Shown one piece after another: positions 60,538-64,000 of a stretch of 64,000 nt of DNA; the stretch's first letter is position 1; every line of letters begins with the position of its first letter. The translations under genes and the position numbers were made by a program. Below the pieces are notes generated by a model. The model was not told where the DNA came from. It saw only the letters and a list, made by a program, of their open reading frames with translations, and ran no database searches. Source of the DNA: Bacteroidales bacterium (lineage in GTDB: Bacteria > Bacteroidota > Bacteroidia > Bacteroidales > Lentimicrobiaceae); contig JADJEQ010000026.1 in assembly GCA_016709025.1 (NCBI GenBank), positions 23,414-87,413 on the forward strand, given 5' to 3'.

Positions 60538-60582
60538 GTAGTGAGTAGTGAGTAATGAGTAGTGAGAAATGAGTAGTGAGTG
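60513..60582 (+). repeat. Heptad array GTGAGTA family, overlapping the exosortase 3' end
   Basis: Ten 7-base words in phase (GAGAGAA, GTGAGTA, GTGAGAA, ATGAGTA) from 60513 to 60582. The exosortase stop codon lies at 60535-60537, inside the array. The gap then continues with AAGATGT/AAGTAAG-type words at about 60600-60625. Confidence 0.88.
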
Positions 60583-60635
60583 TAGAGATCCTGAATTTGA
60601 AGTAAGATGTAAGTAAGAAGTAGGATATCGACAGA

Positions 60636-60733
60636 ATCTGCAATCCGAAATCTGCAATCCGAAATCCGCAACCGACCGAAGGGAGCTCAGCGCAGCTAAT
60701 CCGCAATCCGAAATTGGAAGTAAGAAGTAAGAA
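60636..60733 (+). repeat. Heptad array ATCCGCA/ATCCGAA family with a 28-base insert, copy 1
   Basis: Seven-base words ATCTGCA, ATCCGAA, ATCCGCA, then a 28-base insert (60671-60698) exactly four units long with core GAAGGGAGCTCAGCGCAGCT, then ATCCGCA, ATCCGAA, ATTGGAA and GTAAGAA. The phase is maintained across the insert. The next copy is at 60882-60965. Confidence 0.85.
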
Positions 60734-60815
60734 AGTGGCTATGTGTCTAAGTTCTACTATGTTCCTATGTGTTTAAAAATCGGCTATTTATGATAAATGA
60801 AAAACGTTGATAGTA

Positions 60816-60965
60816 AGAAATCCGCACCCCGGCGAAGTTCACCGAAGGTAATATGGAAGTAATAAGCAGGAAATCTCCGCAATCCGCAACCGACCGAAGG
60901 GAGCTCAGCGCAGCTAATCCGCAATCCGCAATCCGAAATCCGAAATTGGAAGTAAGTAGAAGTAA
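60816..60965 (+). repeat. Heptad array ATCCGCA/ATCCGAA family, copy 2, and a variant insert
   Basis: From 60882 the order of copy 1 is repeated (ATCCGCA, the same 28-base insert, ATCCGCA, ATCCGAA, ATTGGAA, GTAAGTA) but with one extra ATCCGCA and one extra ATCCGAA, i.e. two whole units longer. A divergent insert with GGCGAAGTTCACCGAAGG is at about 60831-60848, following ATCCGCA at 60820-60826. The 60734-60815 stretch is AT-rich without repeats. No gene in this 443-base gap. Confidence 0.85.
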
Positions 60966-60980
60966 TAAATCAGGGTGAGC

Positions 60981-62669
60981 TTAAAAACCCATCTGAAATC
61001 CTAAATTGATCGTACCGTTTTTCCCCTGGTAAAGGTCAGGTGTATATTGATCAAGATATTGCTGTCCTGTTTTCCCGTCAACATCATATCCCCTGATGTC
61101 ACTTTGTGCAAATCCGGCAAAAACCGAAAGGTTGTTCCAGAGCATATACCTGACATCCAGGGCCAGGGTGGAATTTCGCCAGGTTACCTCTTCCATAAAC
61201 GGATTTTCATCAACAGGCACGGTGCCGTTGAGATCGTAGGTGTATTCATTTCCGTGTTCAGCAAGAAACCACGATAGGTTTGCATACAGCCCCGCTATTG
61301 GTCGCCAGCTTAATGAAACATACCAATCACGGGAGTTATCACGCAGGTAATGACCCAGATTGAAGTGGTTGGATTCAAAGGTCAGGGTTTCAACCCTGTG
61401 TTTGTAAGTGATTGGGTTGGAGCGGGTACTCTCTGCACGTAAAGTGAGGTTCTTTACAGGCCATCCTGAAAGCGAAAAGCCTGTTTTGAAGCTGGTGAAG
61501 TTCGTTTTATCAGGATCGCCAACCCGGGAAATGCTGAATTCATCAATAAACACCGAAGCATATAAATGCAGATAATTCAATTGCCGGCTGCTGATATTCA
61601 GGAACATTTGTGAATTCTGGTTGTCAATGTTGTGACTCAGCGTGTGGTCGATCGATTTAAAAAAAACAAAAGGAATCAAATAAGCCGGTTGCACTTTAGT
61701 ATCACTGTAAATGATTGAATTACCGGCAGATACAAACAATCCTTTGAAAGGCTTGAATGTGAACATATTGGCAGCCAGATATTTATCCCTGAATACAGCC
61801 CGGTAGTTGCCGGGTTGTGAATAATAACTCCTCGAACTGTCTATAACTTCTGAAACCAACCAGCCATGGTAATAAGTAAATGAAAACCATTTGGCCGGAT
61901 CGAGTTTCAGTTTGACCATGGCAAAAGATGGACTTCTTCCGGAAAAAATGTTTGATCCATGGTAATTATCCCCCCATAAAGCATGGTCCTTACTGAAACT
62001 AAGGCTGCCCCATTTCCACGACCAGGCAATGCCGGCGCGCATTTCACTGTAATCGCCCCCGCTTCGTCCCTGAACCGCGATTTTGTAATTTCCGCCTTCA
62101 TCTGTGGTAAAGTAGCCCGGCATGGCCAACACCTCATTCGTCTGATAGTTGTCGCGCAGACTGGCCCAAATTGCCCAGTTTCTTCCTATGTAAGCGTTGG
62201 CTGAAATCCCTCCCCAGGTGTGACGCACATTCCCTACCGGGTTAGAAATGTAATTGATGCCATAAACAGGTTTGATACTTACCCTGAAAAGGGAATCCCG
62301 GTAGGTAAAAACAGGAGGTGCCAATGAAATCTGGGTACTTTGTCCTGGTTTTGTAAAATTGAGGATAGCCCGGTGCTCTTTACCTGATTCCAGAGCATAG
62401 TCTTTGAGCAATAAATTCACTTCTTTTAACTGGGCTTTCGATAAACGTTTTTCTGATATGGCAGCCTCAGTAAGTTTTATAGCTATATACGACCGGGAGT
62501 AAGGTTTTATTGCTGAATTCAATTCAATGATACCCTGGGTAGCCAATTCATCCAGTAGCAGATAGATGTTTTTATCTGAAATATGCTCAGGGATTTCCTG
62601 AGACTGAAGCACGCCCGGCCGAAAGATCATCAGGAATATCAGCAGGATATTGAAAAGTTTCTTTATCAT
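60981..62669 (-). CDS. Capsule assembly Wzi-family outer-membrane protein
   Basis: A 562-residue outer-membrane barrel. Signal peptide at about 1-23 (LLIFLMIFRPGVLQSQ), then an N-terminal helical stretch (NIYLLLDELATQGIIELNSAIKPYSRSYIAIKLTEA), typical of the Bacteroidota Wzi/Caps_assemb family. Many beta strands follow with alternating aromatics (NWAIWASLRDNYQTNE, WFSFTYYHGWLVSE, DWYVSLSWRPIAGLYANLSWF). The last residue is F (LGFQMGF), as barrels require. Wzi anchors capsular polysaccharide to the cell surface in Gram-negatives. The adjacent sugar transferase on the same strand and the exosortase support a surface-polysaccharide region. The end of the gene lies close to the heptad array. Confidence 0.82.
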   Translation of the reverse strand: MIKKLFNILLIFLMIFRPGVLQSQEIPEHISDKNIYLLLDELATQGIIELNSAIKPYSRSYIAIKLTEAAISEKRLSKAQLKEVNLLLKDYALESGKEHRAILNFTKPGQSTQISLAPPVFTYRDSLFRVSIKPVYGINYISNPVGNVRHTWGGISANAYIGRNWAIWASLRDNYQTNEVLAMPGYFTTDEGGNYKIAVQGRSGGDYSEMRAGIAWSWKWGSLSFSKDHALWGDNYHGSNIFSGRSPSFAMVKLKLDPAKWFSFTYYHGWLVSEVIDSSRSYYSQPGNYRAVFRDKYLAANMFTFKPFKGLFVSAGNSIIYSDTKVQPAYLIPFVFFKSIDHTLSHNIDNQNSQMFLNISSRQLNYLHLYASVFIDEFSISRVGDPDKTNFTSFKTGFSLSGWPVKNLTLRAESTRSNPITYKHRVETLTFESNHFNLGHYLRDNSRDWYVSLSWRPIAGLYANLSWFLAEHGNEYTYDLNGTVPVDENPFMEEVTWRNSTLALDVRYMLWNNLSVFAGFAQSDIRGYDVDGKTGQQYLDQYTPDLYQGKNGTINLGFQMGF

Positions 62670-62926
62670 GGAGTAAAGGTAAGTATTATGGGTATTCCAA
62701 ACGGAACGGTAGCGACGACTGTTTAAACTCGTTCAATTCAGGATGCCTTGAAGACTATGAATTGTGGGCCCGGAAAGGACTGGCAAAGTAAATTATTCCC
62801 GCGCCGGAGTCAAAAGTTGAATCAGGGAGAAAGAAGAAATCAATTTGCTGCTTTAATGAACCCGGACAGGTAATATTTTATTTTTTCCTCATCTGCTTTA
62901 TGTACCTGCTCTGTTGTGCCCTGGTC

Positions 62927-64000
62927 TTAATTACTTCTGGCCTTGCAGAAGACTATGTTGTAAAAAGCCTTGAAAAAATAGCGCAGGTCGGTTTTGAGCG
63001 GGGATTTCTGACTGGCCTCAAGGTATCTGCGTTCCGACTCAACTATTTCATCAAATGTTTTTGGCATATCGGCATAAAACGGCGGGACCAGTCCGGGCTT
63101 GGAGCGGATGCGCATTTCCTGCATTTCAGGGGAGTAGAGGTCGAAATAATGTTGGCTGAGTGGGCGTACCCCCACCAATTTCAATTCTCCCCGCAACAGA
63201 TTAATCAGCATAGGCAGCTCGTCGAGCCATATTTTGCGCATAATTCGACCAACAGAGGTTACCCGGTAATCATCCTTGATTTTACCTCCTTCTTCCAGAT
63301 TATTGTTGGTATAAACGTACCCCTGCAGGTATTCGCTGAATGGGTGCATCGTCCTGAATTTGTACACCTTAATTATTTTTCCGTCCTTACCCACCCTGTT
63401 GAGGTAGATAAACGGCCCATAGGTAGCATGTTCGTTAAATGCCGGAGGTCCTGTTTTACGTGCAATTACAAAGAGGTTTCCGTTGATCTTCTGCTCATCC
63501 AGAATTGCGAAACCACAGGAGCATAGCCTTCCCAGGATTTCAGCACGACTCATCACCCTGTTTAGCCCCCGGGTCAGGAAAAAATATATCGATTTGCCAA
63601 TCGGAATTTTTGGAAAAACCCGTTTTAAAATAAAGTCAAATGCATAAACAACGTAATTGAGTAAAGGCGGATATTTTTTCAGAATGCGCTCTTTACGCTG
63701 ATTCTTGGATTCTGCACAAACCGCAATCAATCCTCCTTCCGGAAGGCGGTTGTTCATAGCCTCCAGAAATTTGTTCACGAACCTGACATCATTCAGCCGG
63801 TGCAGGTTCACAATCTTACTGAAAATACCCAGTGGCTGACTGGCAATATTAAATAGTGTGGTAGTGTCAATGACCAGGGTTTTTCCTGGTTCTTCATCAA
63901 TATGATTGCTGATGTATTGCAATGCCTCCGGTCCGATATCCTCGAGCAACTCATCGCTTATGCTCAGTACATCCCTCTTTTGTCTTTTGCGGCTGGCTCC
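62927..64000 (-). CDS. Bacterial sugar transferase (undecaprenyl-phosphate sugar phosphotransferase type), 5' end outside the window
   Basis: The frame is open to the window edge at 64000 (357 codons present). An ORF starting at a TTG (63949) is not the true start because sequence upstream continues in frame. The C-terminal about 200 residues are a sugar-transferase domain that adds the first sugar-phosphate to undecaprenyl phosphate: IIKVYKFRTMHPFS, DELPMLINLLRGELKLVGVRP and RSKPGLVPPFY, with the conserved KFRTM and DELP motifs. The N-terminal part (IDTTTLFNIASQPLGIFSKIVNLHRLNDVRFVN and GGLIAVCAESKNQRKE) is unfamiliar to me and may be methyltransferase-like. The gene ends 257 bases before the Wzi gene; that gap shows nothing of note. 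Confidence 0.85.
   Translation of the reverse strand, partial: GASRKRQKRDVLSISDELLEDIGPEALQYISNHIDEEPGKTLVIDTTTLFNIASQPLGIFSKIVNLHRLNDVRFVNKFLEAMNNRLPEGGLIAVCAESKNQRKERILKKYPPLLNYVVYAFDFILKRVFPKIPIGKSIYFFLTRGLNRVMSRAEILGRLCSCGFAILDEQKINGNLFVIARKTGPPAFNEHATYGPFIYLNRVGKDGKIIKVYKFRTMHPFSEYLQGYVYTNNNLEEGGKIKDDYRVTSVGRIMRKIWLDELPMLINLLRGELKLVGVRPLSQHYFDLYSPEMQEMRIRSKPGLVPPFYADMPKTFDEIVESERRYLEASQKSPLKTDLRYFFKAFYNIVFCKARSN

Noticed and set aside
62900..63526. 208-residue open frame on the plus strand
   Set aside because: It is the antisense shadow of the sugar-transferase gene, whose motifs are clear on the minus strand.

Overview
The window is a piece of a Bacteroidota chromosome, most likely an environmental or free-living member of the Bacteroidales/Marinilabiliales type. 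The signs are a SusC/SusD pair, several type IX secretion (T9SS) sorting domains, PorZ, a long-form IspG, a Wzi-family capsule protein, ADP-ribosylglycohydrolase lipoproteins, and the phylum's -7 promoter element TAnnTTTG with A-rich leaders in place of Shine-Dalgarno sites. I saw no rRNA, tRNA, CRISPR array or complete insertion sequence.

Layout. 1-7 kb: end of a sensor kinase, a cytidylate-kinase-like protein, ubiE/menG, a zinc metallopeptidase lipoprotein, an NAD(P)-binding epimerase-like protein and a T9SS-secreted protein. 7.3-13.7 kb: a TetR-led run of a beta-barrel protein, an ABC ATPase, two FtsX-type permeases and a LolA-like periplasmic protein, which looks like an envelope export module. 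13.8-31.3 kb: a conserved helical protein, then a ribose-scavenging-type polysaccharide utilization locus: ribokinase, SusC, SusD, three ADP-ribosylglycohydrolase paralogues, two two-domain esterases (one frameshifted), a DMT-type sugar permease and a small lipoprotein, closed by a strong terminator. 31.6-38.7 kb: a DASS symporter and two T9SS cell-surface genes, both apparently frameshifted. 39-44.5 kb: a CzcB adaptor and a CzcA-TolC fusion. 44.6-49.4 kb: an operon of an ECF sigma factor, a urea-transporter/M23-peptidase fusion, a TPR plus barrel protein and a TPR protein. 49.5-53 kb: a compact cluster of a PqqD-like protein, an ATP-grasp enzyme and a fold-type-III PLP decarboxylase, behind an AraC-type gene carrying an in-frame TGA. 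53.3-64 kb: porZ, recO, ispG, a metallo-beta-lactamase-fold hydrolase, an exosortase, a Wzi-family protein and a sugar transferase that runs off the window.

The most unusual feature is between genes. At least eight gaps are filled with degenerate tandem arrays of unrelated sequence that nearly all share a 7-base period (a few are 8). The same word families recur at distant sites. Two neighbouring copies differ by whole 7-base units, and at least one array forms the 3' end of a gene. The other best candidates for new biology are the PqqD/ATP-grasp/decarboxylase cluster, whose decarboxylase starts with a lasso-leader-like YxxP motif, and the sigma-factor operon with the urea-transporter/M23 fusion.

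Everything here is read by eye from the sequence. Family names rest on recognised motifs, not database searches.
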